Shown in pieces: positions 50,601 to 61,470 of a stretch of DNA of 64,000 bases. Position numbers and translations under genes: made by a program. The stretch lies in contig NC_092569.1 in the NCBI RefSeq assembly GCF_037975245.1, positions 14,526,501-14,590,500 of the forward strand, given 5' to 3'. This DNA comes from Apostichopus japonicus. Taxonomy: Eukaryota; Echinodermata; Holothuroidea; Aspidochirotida; Stichopodidae. How positions within the stretch are numbered: the stretch's first letter is position 1; each line of letters opens with the position of its first letter. The notes under the pieces were generated by a model. That model had not been told where the DNA came from and did no database searches. It was given only the letters and a program-made list of their open reading frames with translations.

Positions 50601-53600
50601 AGCACATCTCACGGCCGATATGATTACTAACATCGAAGGATCCCCAAGTAATACTTTAACAAGTTGTTTTATTTTCCAATGTTTTGTGGGAGATCGGATG
50701 TGTGAGACGGCAAGTAGGTTTATGGACCATCCTACTCGTGAACATCTGTGTGAACATTTTTTAGTCATAAATGTTATGGTTGCACAAGACCAAAACAATC
50801 TGCAGTCTGCTAATAAAAGACAATTCATGTTAAGTTTTCTATTAGTTCATTGAAACATTTATTGCCGAAGTCGATGACGACAACTTTCTGTTTCGCCCTT
50901 TTCAAGCAAGGTTCACACTTTACTGATTACAATATTAAACCATGCATGTGCATTGTGTTTATGTGACTCAAACAAGACAAGCTAATATTATTTTAGGCTG
51001 CCACAGAAAGAGGATAAGAATAAGTAGGAACATGATAAAGGATGGTCGGAGTATCAGGTAATATTCCCAAATATTATAGCAGAACTGTAACACAAAGACA
51101 GAAGAGGTAACGGCTTAAAAAACGTCAGAATTTCATTCCATCATTTCAGTGAATTTTTGTGACCCTAATCCATGCAGTAACGGAGGGACGTGTGACAGCA
51201 CAAGCCAGGGTTTTACTTGTACATGCCCTACAGGGTTCACCGGAGACACTTGCTCAGAAAGTAAGTATTTAGCCGAAATGTGATTGTGATACTATGACGT
51301 TCTCGGATCTCAAAAGTACACAGTTGAGGATATAATAACAATCATATTTTTAATACCATTAAAGTCTTGTTAAAGTATTACTTTTAACCCATGCTTTGAT
51401 TTGTTAAGAACTTATTGGGTGGGTGGGAACTTCGCTCCGTAGCATCATGGATAATCACGATATAACGATTTCGATAATGATTGACAGCAATGTACTTTTA
51501 TCAATGCCGAACCAAAATCATGTTAATATTACAAGCATAAAACATGAGCTTCAATAATTGGAAATAAGAAATCTCTTAATTTTCCTTCGACACACACTCA
51601 TACATATAATGTTTGTGTGTTTAATTGGTATATGTGTCAATTAAACCAGGTTCAAATCATGTTTAATTGATACATGCCGTGATATAAATCAACCATAATT
51701 GAGCCAATGTTGTACATGTTTTTGATCTTCATGATCTGGTAATGAAGGCTACAATAATTGGCAGTTACCGGCCAATGTAGTAATATATGATCGTGATTTG
51801 AACTTTTTATTGTTATGTCTATTTAATTCCGGTCTGATCTGTAAGTTCTTCGTGATGAATTAGTATGATGAAATTTTGACCTGGAATATGATTAAGAAAA
51901 GTAGGTGTTAAAGGAAATTTTCAAGGTTCCCAAAATGCATATAACTTACTTACCTAATTGGATTTTTGTTTGACATTTACTATGATTTAATCACAATAAC
52001 ATACAAACTAAGCACATCTCACGGCCGATATGATTACTAACATCGAAGGATCCCCAAGTAATACTTTAACAAGTTGTTTTATTTTCCAATGTTTTGTGGG
52101 AGATCGGATGTGTGAGACGGCAAGTAGGTTTATGGACCATCCTACTCGTGAACATCTGTGTGAACATTTTTTAGTCATAAATGTTATGGTTGCACAAGAC
52201 CAAAACAATCTGCAGTCTGCTAATAAAAGACAATTCATGTTAAGTTTTCTATTAGTTCATTGAAACATTTATTGCCGAAGTCGATGACGACAACTTTCTG
52301 TTTCGCCCTTTTCAAGCAAGGTTCACACTTTACTGATTACAATATTAAACCATGCATGTGCATTGTGTTTATGTGACTCAAACAAGACAAGCTAATATTA
52401 TTTTAGGCTGCCACAGAAAGAGGATAAGAATAAGTAGGAACATGATAAAGGATGGTCGGAGTATCAGGTAATATTCCCAAATATTATAGCAGAACTGTAA
52501 CACAAAGACAGAAGAGGTAACGGCTTAAAAAACGTCAGAATTTCATTGCATCATTTCAGTGAATTTTTGTGACCCTAATCCATGCAGTAACGGAGGGACG
52601 TGTGACAGCACAAGCCAGGGTTTTACTTGTACATGCCCTACAGGGTTCACCGGAGACACTTGCTCAGAAAGTAAGTATTTAGCCGAAATGTGATTGTGAT
52701 ACTATGACGTTCTCGGATCTCAAAAGTACACAGTTGAGGATATAATAACAATCATATTTTTAATACCATTAAAGTCTTGTTAAAGTATTACTTTTAACCC
52801 ATGCTTTGATTTGTTAAGAACTTATTGGGTGGGTGGGAACTTCGCTCCGTAGCATCATGGATAATCACGATATAACGATTTCGATAATGATTGACAGCAA
52901 TGTACTTTTATCAATGCCGAACCAAAATCATGTTAATATTACAAGCATAAAACATGAGCTTCAATAATTGGAAATAAGAAATCTCTTAATTTTCCTTCGA
53001 CACACACTCATACATATAATGTTTGTGTGTTTAATTGGTATATGTGTCAATTAAACCAGGTTCAAATCATGTTTAATTGATACATGCCGTGATATAAATC
53101 AACCATAATTGAGCCAATGTTGTACATGTTTTTGATCTTCATGATCTGGTAATGAAGGCTACAATAATTGGCAGTTACCGGCCAATGTAGTAATATATGA
53201 TCGTGATTTGAACTTTTTATTGTTATGTCTATTTAATTCCGGTCTGATCTGTAAGTTCTTCGTGATGAATTAGTATGATGAAATTTTGACCTGGAATATG
53301 ATTAAGAAAAGTAGGTGTTAAAGGAAATTTTCAAGGTTCCCAAAATGCATATAACTTACTTACCTAATTGGATTTTTGTTTGACATTTACTATGATTTAA
53401 TCACAATAACATACAAACTAAGCACATCTCACGGCCGATATGATTACTAACATCGAAGGATCCCCAAGTAATACTTTAACAAGTTGTTTTATTTTCCAAT
53501 GTTTTGTGGGAGATCGGATGTGTGAGACGGCAAGTAGGTTTATGGACCATCCTACTCGTGAACATCTGTGTGAACATTTTTTAGTCATAAATGTTATGGT

Positions 53601-56600
53601 TGCACAAGACCAAAACAATCTGCAGTCTGCTAATAAAAGACAATTCATGTTAAGTTTTCTATTAGTTCATTGAAACATTTATTGCCGAAGTCGATGACGA
53701 CAACTTTCTGTTTCGCCCTTTTCAAGCAAGGTTCACACTTTACTGATTACAATATTAAACCATGCATGTGCATTGTGTTTATGTGACTCAAACAAGACAA
53801 GCTAATATTATTTTAGGCTGCCACAGAAAGAGGATAAGAATAAGTAGGAACATGATAAAGGATGGTCGGAGTATCAGGTAATATTCCCAAATATTATAGC
53901 AGAACTGTAACACAAAGACAGAAGAGGTAACGGCTTAAAAAACGTCAGAATTTCATTCCATCATTTCAGTGAATTTTTGTGACCCTAATCCATGCAGTAA
54001 CGGAGGGACGTGTGACAGCACAAGCCAGGGTTTTACTTGTACATGCCCTACAGGGTTCACCGGAGACACTTGCTCAGAAAGTAAGTATTTAGCCGAAATG
54101 TGATTGTGATACTATGACGTTCTCGGATCTCAAAAGTACACAGTTGAGGATATAATAACAATCATATTTTTAATACCATTAAAGTCATGTTAAAGTATTA
54201 CTTTCAGCCCATGCTTTGATTTGTTAAGAACTTATTGGGTTGGGTGGGAACTTCGCTCCGTAGCATCATGGATATTCACGATATATAGTTTTCGATAATA
54301 ATTGTCAGCACTGTGCTTTATCAATGCCGAACCAAAATAATGTTACAAGCATGAAACATAAGCTTGAATAATTGGAAAAATGAGACCTCTTAATTATCCT
54401 ACAACCCCGATACACACATACAAACATGAACGTTTTGGGTTTAATTGGTACATGCGTCGATTAATCCCGGTTCAAATCATGTTAAAATTATACATGCAAT
54501 TATTAGGATAGGCAGCCACGGAAAGAGGATGTTCGGAGGAAGCAGGTAATATTCCCAAATATTATAGCAGAACTGTAACAAAAGGACAGAAGAGGTTTTA
54601 GCTTAAGCAATAACGTTAGAATTTCGTTCATCAATTTTTAGCTGTGTCGGATCCATGTGACTCCAATCCATGCAGTAACGGAGGGACGTGTGACAGCACA
54701 AGCCAGGGTTTTACTTGTACATGCCCTACAGGGTCCACCGGAGACACTTGCTCAGAAAGTAAGTATTTAGCCGAAATGTGATTGTGATACTATGACGTTC
54801 TCGGATCTCAAAAGTACACAGTTGAGGATATAATAACAATCATATTTTTAATACCATTAAAGTCTTGTTAAAGTATTACTTTTAACCCATGCTTTGATTT
54901 GTTAAGAACTTATTGGGTGGGTGGGAACTTCGCTCCGTAGCATCATGGATAATCACGATATAACGATTTCGATAATGATTGACAGCAATGTACTTTATCA
55001 GGCGCGATCCAAGGGGGGGGGGCGTTGGGGGCGCGCGCCCCCCGGGTAAGAAAAAGAGGAGAGAAAAAAAAGAAGAAAAAAGAGGGGAAAAAAGAGGACG
55101 AAGGAGAGGAAGGAAGGGAAAAGAAAAAGAAGAAAGAGAGAAAAAGGAAAAAATAAGGGAGTAGAAGAAAAAAGTATTATAGCAGAACTGTAACAAAAGG
55201 ACAGAAGAGGTTTTGGCTTAAGCAATAACGTTAGAATTTCGTTCATCAATTTTTAGCTGTGTCGGATCCATGTGACTCCAATCCATGCAGTAACGGAGGG
55301 ACGTGTGACAGCACAAGCCAGGGTTTTACTTGTACATGCCCTACAGGGTCCACCGGAGACACTTGCTCAGAAAGTAAGTATTCAGCCCAAATGTGATTGT
55401 GATACCATAAAATATACTAAAATATGCAAATGGGAGGATATAGTAACAATCATGTTTTAAATACCATTAAAGTCATGTTAAAGTGTTACTTTAGGCCCAT
55501 GCTTTGATTTGTTACGAACGTATTGGGTAGGCGGGAAGTTTGCTCAGTAGCATCATTGATTATCACGATATAAAGTTTTCAATAATGATTGTCAGCAATA
55601 TACTTTATCAATGCTGAACCAAATTCATGTTAAGATTACAAGCATGAAAAGTGAGCTTTAAAAATTGGAAATAAGAGATCTCTTAATTCTCCTTCGACAC
55701 ATACTCATACATATCATGTTTGTGTGTTTAATTGATATATGTGTCAATTAAGCCCGGTTCAAATCATGTTTAATAATATAGATATAAATCAACCTTAATT
55801 GAGTGAATGTTGTACATGTCTTTGATCTTCATGATCTGGTAAAGACGGTCTACAATAATTGGCAGTTACCTGCCAATGTATTAAAATAAGATCGTGATTA
55901 ACTGATTAACTGAACTTTTCATTTTTATGTCAATCTTATTCCGGAACTGATCTTTTAAGTCCTTTCGTGATGAATTAGTATTATGAAATTTTGACCCGGA
56001 ATATGATTGAGCAAAGAAAAGAAGGAGGTTAGGGAAAATGTTTCCATATTTCCAAAATGCCTAAAATTTACCTAATTGGGTTTTGTTAGAAATGTTCTAT
56101 TCTTTAATCACCTTAACATGCCAACATTAAGCTAATCTCACGGCCGACATAATCACTAAAGTGAGTACGTTATAATCATCACTTCGTTCTAGCTGTGATG
56201 TCTGAACCATGCATTCCAAATCCATGCGAGAACGGCGGGACGTGTGACATCACAAATCTGGGTTACACGTGCATGTGTGCTGCAGGGTACACTGGAAGTA
56301 CATGTTCAGGTAATTGTATGCACAGGGACTTGTTTCCATAAAAACTCCCTGGTATTTATGTACTGCAATAATCAATGGTTTATCAAAATATATATCGCTC
56401 ATGCCTACCGAATGTGTCTTGAGCGCCTTTCCTAATGCTGCGATGTTTTGTGTTGCTTTTTCATAAATTAGACAGAAATATCGCAAAATAGCCGGCATAT
56501 TAAAAGACCATTTGGATGTTTTGCTTGAATATGAAAGTTGTAATTTAAGGTTTACTAGGAAGAATAAAGAAGTCAATGCAATATGATCTTTCGCAACGGT

Positions 56601-59472
56601 TAACATGACTTCAGTTTCAGTGTTGTATATGAAATGGATGATTCAAGTCTATATCGAATTTGAAGAAGATTACATCGGCTGTTTCCATTGTTGAATTAAG
56701 TTTTTATAATTACTTTGTTTCATAAAAAGAAATCGCTAAAAAAAATTCAACGCAACTCATGCGCTTTCGAGAGATATATAATGCAGACACTTCATATTAA
56801 GTATAAGACGTCAAATTAAATTTATTGCCGTAGTAGTTATTGTGCTAATAGTAAGAGCATTCATTTTAATATCAAGTTAACGACGACGCTTTTTTGTAGA
56901 AACTTTCATTCAACACCAGAAGTACGTTAATAAAACTAAGTAGTCCAGGAATACAGATATTGTTTTCCAGTGAACTTTAAGAACTTAAACATATGATAAA
57001 TCGGTTAACATTCGTCTGTCAAAATGCATGCATAAGATAAGCCCTGCACTCATTGTTTATTATTGCTATATTATTGGGCTGGTCTCTTTAGCCTGTACGG
57101 ACTGATGTGTGCTGTAATTCAGAAAATTGTAAATGAGACCTTGATTTGGCCAGAAGATTTTTTTAAAGCACTGATAGGCCTAAGTAGCTAAAATTGTGGA
57201 TTGTAGGCCTGGTAGGTATATTTCTACGTAAAATACCGTAACGTACCTTCTCGTGACGTCAAGGGATGGGTCAGTCAAGCTCTCTTGGGCGAGAGGCCGG
57301 TCAGTAGGACAGTTTTGTGGCTGTGTGATTGAGGGTGGTTGTTTTTAGACACCAATACCAAAAGAGGACATATTTCCTTTTCTCAAAATTGATGACTATT
57401 TGTGTGAGATTACGTTAATTACGGCATGGGTCCCAGTCGATGTCTTTACTCTAGTGTTGTTTCGTTATCGTAAATCATCTTTTCTGTTCAAAGTGTGGGT
57501 TATCCCCTGATCCCCTAGAGTCCCATGTTGTAAAGACAAAATTGTTTATAGGTCAATGAACTACAGAAGACCTATTAAATTAATTAAAATGAAAACAATG
57601 TTTTTGCTTGCTTATCAATTAGTTATCACCGTCGAATGTGGAACCAGTTCCTGTCAAAATGGTGGGACTTGCTCAATTGACGATAACAAGATTTCTTGCC
57701 AATGCGCTGACGGGTACGACGGTTCAACCTGCACGGAGGGTATGGTTTAATTATTTCTATTTTATAAGGTAACAATGAGGGACCTGAGCAGTGGCGGACT
57801 GGCCACACGGGCATTTGGGCAATGCACGGTGGACCGGTGGGTTGGGGAGCCTGGTAGAAATTACAGCCCATTTTAACAGTAGTTACTAGAATACAGACGG
57901 GCTGTGCAGAAATATATTTTTAACTGTGGGAATCAGCTCATGAAATCACCATGTTAGTTAGTCTGTTAGTTCGTAACAAAAGAACGTGCTATTAGCAACC
58001 CGTCCGTGCTATTGGATTTGATTTAAGTTTTTTTCAATTTTTTTTCAAGCATGTTGTCACAAAATGCTTGAAATACTACATAAAATCCAGTCTAAAACAT
58101 ATATTTTGGTCTATTTTTGTTTACGTTTTTATCTTCCCTCAGTTTAATCAAGTGTTCCTTCTGGAAAATTATTTTTGTGTCATTTTTAATGGACTATTGT
58201 AACCTACAAAATTGAGAAATATAGCACCATATTGCATCTTAACTTCAAAAAACTTTTAACGACCCCTCCCCAAGGAGGGCGATCACTATGTAAGTATAGC
58301 ATATCAATGAATAATGGTCTGGTCTAGGTGGAAAATGCCCGGGCCGGTTTTAAGACCCAGTCCGTCCTTGGACCTGAGAGTATATGATACGCAATGTGCA
58401 CTAACAAACCTACTCAAATATAATTCTGAAAGAATCTTTCGGTTATTGAAGAGAGTCAATTTTAGACAATTTAATTACTTATTTCTTATAGAAACTAAAG
58501 TGTTGAATCTTAGGGTGAAAATAAAAAGACATAAAAGCAACATTATCTCTTTCCCTTTTTTTTTGCACCCACAGAAATTTCTGCTGGCCCTGGGGTGCCT
58601 TCGTGGGTCATCGTGGCTATTGTTGTGGCTGCAGTGATTGTCATTGTTCTTGTAATTGTTTTACTGTTGCTAATGTTTAAAGGGTGAGTAAAGAATGGTT
58701 TGCCCAAATTTAGGGGAAAAACTAGAAAACATAAGAAATTCAACTATACAAGATTAAAAGCGCATATGCTGGACTGATTTGTTGTAATATGATGTCATGC
58801 TGTAAAATACGTTCTCTGGAAAACCTCCAATATATTTCACCCCGTCGATAAAAAAAATGAGTAGCGGTGGGGTAAAGACGGTCGAGTAAAGTAGTACGCA
58901 TGCTTGTTCCTTGTGCGGCATGCAGACCAGGGAAGATGAGTCGTAAATCGGGCAGAGGGGGGGGGGGTGGGGGGAGAAACTTCGATGAAGGGGTTATGTT
59001 ATATGTGACTGCGTTTGCAGTGTCATGCCTCATTTGTCATTACAAACACTGTATTATATATTGTTTCAGTTGTTAAAGTTTGTAATTCTCCCCTTTTTTT
59101 CACTGTATATTTAGAAAGAAAAGAAAATCCACGAGATCAGCTCCCCGTGGTCCTCCTCGAATGCTGTCCGATTTTAAGACTAATACTCTATCGGAGGAAC
59201 ATGACCCCGAGATCCAGAGCGTACGGGGAACTTTCCCATCTCATAGCAATCAAGCCTTTAATTCTGATGAACTTGATTCAGATAACAACGACCCTCCTCC
59301 AGCCTACGGAGATGAAGATGACGTCAGTCTCAATGGATTCGGCAAACCGAGAATTTATGATAACAACAAGTTCTCCAATAATTACACTTCTTATGGGCCA
59401 TCGGCATCTAACCGAAGCTACGCGAGTAGCGACGAGGAGAATGACGTGAAAGGAAATGACATGTTGTATTAA
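42470..59472 (+). CDS. single-pass membrane protein with eleven EGF-like repeats (14 exons)
   Basis: Exons are 42470-42551, 43681-43791, 46191-46307, 48306-48416, 49740-49850, 51150-51260, 52560-52670, 53970-54080, 54642-54758, 55257-55373, 56193-56309, 57623-57739, 58575-58683 and 59115-59472. All junctions are GT-AG and the sum is exactly 1800 nt (599 aa). Residues 1-27 are a signal peptide. Exons 2-12 each encode one six-cysteine EGF-like module of 37 or 39 residues (28-444), mostly xxNPCxNGGTC with a CxCxxGxxGxxC end. Residues 455-479 are a Val/Ile/Leu transmembrane helix followed by GKKRK, a stop-transfer. The tail (481-599) is rich in Ser, Asp and Asn and has a PPAY motif (542-545), a ligand for WW domains such as those of NEDD4-type ubiquitin ligases. 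No DSL, laminin G or other named domain is present, so it is not a Delta, Notch or fibropellin by content. Likely a cell-surface adhesion or receptor protein; partner unknown. Confidence 0.88.
44269..44512 (+). mobile_element. tRNA-derived SINE, full-length copy
   Basis: The head (44269-44338) has a tRNA-like A box (TTAGCTCAGCACGTGG), a B box (AGTTCGAGTC) and a five-pair acceptor remnant (GAGTG with CACTC). The body holds two hairpins: CTGACTTCGGTCAG (44426-44439, UUCG tetraloop) and CCTGCTTGCAGG (44482-44493, CUUG tetraloop). The end is CTAAAATACATACG. A second copy lies inverted at 35700-35878. It sits in intron 2 of the EGF gene. Confidence 0.8.
44576..44622. repeat. (TA)n microsatellite
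   Basis: TA repeat with a few interruptions in intron 2 of the EGF-repeat gene. Confidence 0.9.
44771..45120. repeat. two tandem copies of a 175-bp unit
   Basis: The block with TTTGGGAGGGTTGGGGG, GGTCAAGGCTAGTTTC and TTTCTTTTAATTGCTAA starts at about 44771 and again at about 44947. A third GGGCATTACA start at 45123 quickly diverges. It lies in intron 2. Confidence 0.85.
46730..47480. repeat. TG-rich minisatellite with a 90-bp unit in intron 3
   Basis: GATGATACGAG recurs at 46916, 47006, 47089, 47179 and 47269, with a variant at 47349, giving spacings of 80-90 bp. The flanks degrade into TGTGGTGTGATG-type simple repeat. The minus-strand frames rich in His and Thr are products of the repeat. 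Confidence 0.9.
49061..54180 (+). repeat. 1410-bp tandem array containing EGF exons 5-8
   Basis: Units begin with ACCTGGAATATGATTAAG at 49061, 50469, 51879 and 53289; the last is partial. Units two and three are exactly 1410 bp and differ at only one base by eye (TTTCATTCCA against TTTCATTGCA). The first unit (1408 bp) has a few more differences. A more diverged unit with exon 4 precedes it (about 47640-49060), and diverged ones with exons 9 and 10 follow. Each unit carries one complete EGF exon with both splice sites, so any whole-unit gain or loss keeps the frame. Exons 5-8 encode identical modules. Confidence 0.95.
54999..55172. mobile_element. GC-palindrome plus polypurine insertion in intron 9
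   Basis: The intron sequence shared with the 1410-bp units is interrupted after TGTACTTTATCA. The insert begins with GGCGCGATCCAAGG, then a self-complementary GGGGGCGCGCGCCCCC block, then about 120 bp of almost pure A/G. The intron match resumes at TATTATAGCAGAACTG. The start resembles ends of non-autonomous DNA transposons, but no matching right end was seen. Confidence 0.45.
57789..58370. mobile_element. hAT-type MITE with perfect 8-bp target duplication, intron 12
   Basis: The left end CAGTGGCGGACTGG and right end CCAGTCCGTCCTTG form inverted repeats, continued inward by CGGGCATT/AATGCCCG. GACCTGAG is present on both sides (57781-57788 and 58371-58378). The element is 582 bp with no transposase frame. 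Its ends resemble those of the MITE at 4076-4474. Confidence 0.85.
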
Positions 59473-59658
59473 CACTATGCACCCCTTTAGTATGACGGTC
59501 CTCAAACTGTGGGGGCGCGACCCAAAAGTGGGTCGCAAAAACTGTTTTCGGTGGGTTCGCGAGATTTTTCCAGACGCAGAAAACTAATCTGTGTTTTTTT
59601 TTTCGGAGCTTGCCAACAGAGATTGATAAAGTTTAGGCAAATAATAATAATAATATCA

Positions 59659-59664
59659 AATAAA
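59659..59664 (+). terminator. polyadenylation signal candidate, EGF-repeat gene
   Basis: AATAAA 187 nt after the stop codon; the nearest candidate. A second AATAAA is at 60770-60775. Confidence 0.35.
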
Positions 59665-60769
59665 GAGTATACGCTTTAGCTTTCATGTGTTCTAAGCGTC
59701 GATTCTCATGCAGGATTATGAGTCTGTTGGGTTTTGGCGCAGTCCATTTTGGAAGATCTTAGTTCGTGATCGTCAAGGCTTGCGGACCGATTGTTTCTTA
59801 TATACAGCAACATTTTACGTTGGTTTTGCGTGAGTTTTTATTTTTATTTTGTTGTATGTTTTACTGTCGTTGGAGTGAACGGTACTGACAAAGACCTGCA
59901 TGCTACTTTCCAACCAAGACTCTTTCAATCCAATTCAAATTCCACATTGTTTTCTCGCATGTACTCAAAAGTCAATACAGGCGTTTGGTACAAAATGTAA
60001 GCTCTCGATGAACACTAGAAGAAACAAAAACAAAACAAGAAGATAAACGAAGGTTGTTTATCAAGCCATTGTCTACGAGGAAAACAAAGGAAGAAAAGGA
60101 TCAACACAAACGTTTGAAAAAAAGAGAAATGTTTAAGCAACTGACAGGTGACCGTATAGGCTCTGCTTCACCCTAGAACCCCCCCCCCTTTCCCCCACGC
60201 GCGCACACACACACCTCTGGTCTGACAATATCATTTGAGATATATTTATAATATATAATTGCATACCAGTGATGTCGGTTGTTATAGCAAGATTATAATT
60301 CTTAAATTGAAAAGGACTTACCTTAGTCACTGCATGTTTTAAGTATCAACGAACGCATGTAGCCTCGCTACGTTCGCCATCCTCACCTACCTGCCAACGA
60401 TATCACTTTGAAAGTAATATTATTTTTTTAAATATAATTTTTCATATTTTCCCTTCCACCAGAAGAATCCAAAGGACAAGTTTTGGTCTCGTTGTGTTCT
60501 GGTTGTCGTTCTTTTGTGTGTGTTTGTACTTTACATTTTTATATATTTTTTATATATTTTGCAGATCGAGGTAATACAATTTTTGCAGCTTGGGGACAAA
60601 AATGGTTATTATTACTGGTTTAGATTGCTTCATACCGTTGTACTATTCCTTATCTTGTCTTATCGGCGTTGTACTTTTGTATTTTATCATTTTATGCAAA
60701 GAATTCACTTTCAATGGGGTTCATTGCTTTAAAATTTTCATTGTTAAATATGAACTTGAAATATTATGA

Positions 60770-60775
60770 AATAAA
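60770..60775 (+). terminator. distal polyadenylation signal candidate
   Basis: AATAAA in an AT-rich context, about 1.3 kb after the stop codon. Confidence 0.25.
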
Positions 60776-61065
60776 GACTAATAATATTGAGAATAATATA
60801 AAATATGAAACTATTAGAAAAGTTTCCGTGTACCGTTGGTGAAAGGTTCCTATTATACCCAGCAAACAAAGTGGACTTTTAACATCAATTCCCCCCCCCC
60901 CCAAAAAAAAAATCCCTTACTTTTTCTTTCTTTCTTGATAATTATTGTTACTCACGCACAATGTATATATGATTACACGCTGGACGTGACAATTTTTCTC
61001 CTCAATATTCGTTTTTGTATCTTAGGTTATCTTAGGTTGTATCTTAGGTTACGTAGTATTCACAG

Positions 61066-61470
61066 GGAAGGGAATTAGGGTTAAAAGGAAGGGGAAGAAG
61101 GAATGTATAAAGGGGGAGGAAAGGAAGAAGGGGGAGAAGGGGAAGAAGGGGCGGGAGGGAAGGAGGGGAAGAGAGGGAGGGAGGGGATAGAAGGAGGGGA
61201 AGGAGGGAGGGGAAGGAAGAGGAAGGAGGGGAAGGAGGGGAAGGAGGGAGGGAAAGGAAGAGGAAGGGGGGGTAGGAGGGGATGGACGGGAAGGAGGGAT
61301 GGATGGGATGGAAGAGGGGAAGAAGGGAGGGGATGGGATGGAAGAGGCGTGGAAGGAGGGGAAGGAGAGGAAGGAGGGGAAAGATGGGGAGGGAGGGAAC
61401 ATATGAGGGATGGGAAAGAAGGGAGGGTAAGCAGGGAAAGCACGCTAGGGCAAGAAGGGTAATGAGAGGT
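61066..61470. repeat. 400-bp polypurine tract
   Basis: Almost only A and G on the plus strand, built from GGGGAAGGA and GGGAGGGG-like units with only scattered pyrimidines. The proline-rich and glycine-rich frames on the two strands are products of this composition. Confidence 0.92.

Larger units (their letters stand above)
59473..61065 (+). other. 3' flank of the EGF-repeat gene
   Basis: It includes a likely 3' UTR. At 59497-59560 a CTCAAACTGTGGGGGCGCGA and GGGTCGC stretch looks like one end of a hAT-type element whose other end was not found. No further gene was recognised; short frames at 59791-60000, 60514-60732 and 60836-61078 have no supporting features. Confidence 0.45.

Noticed and set aside
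50598-53673. Pairs of opposite 76- and 77-codon frames repeated three times
   Set aside because: They are intron sequence copied with the 1410-bp units; identity reflects recent duplication, not coding constraint, and the older unit before the array is diverged there.
54882-55249. Minus-strand Pro/Phe/Ser-rich frames
   Set aside because: They translate the polypurine and GC-palindrome insertion in intron 9.
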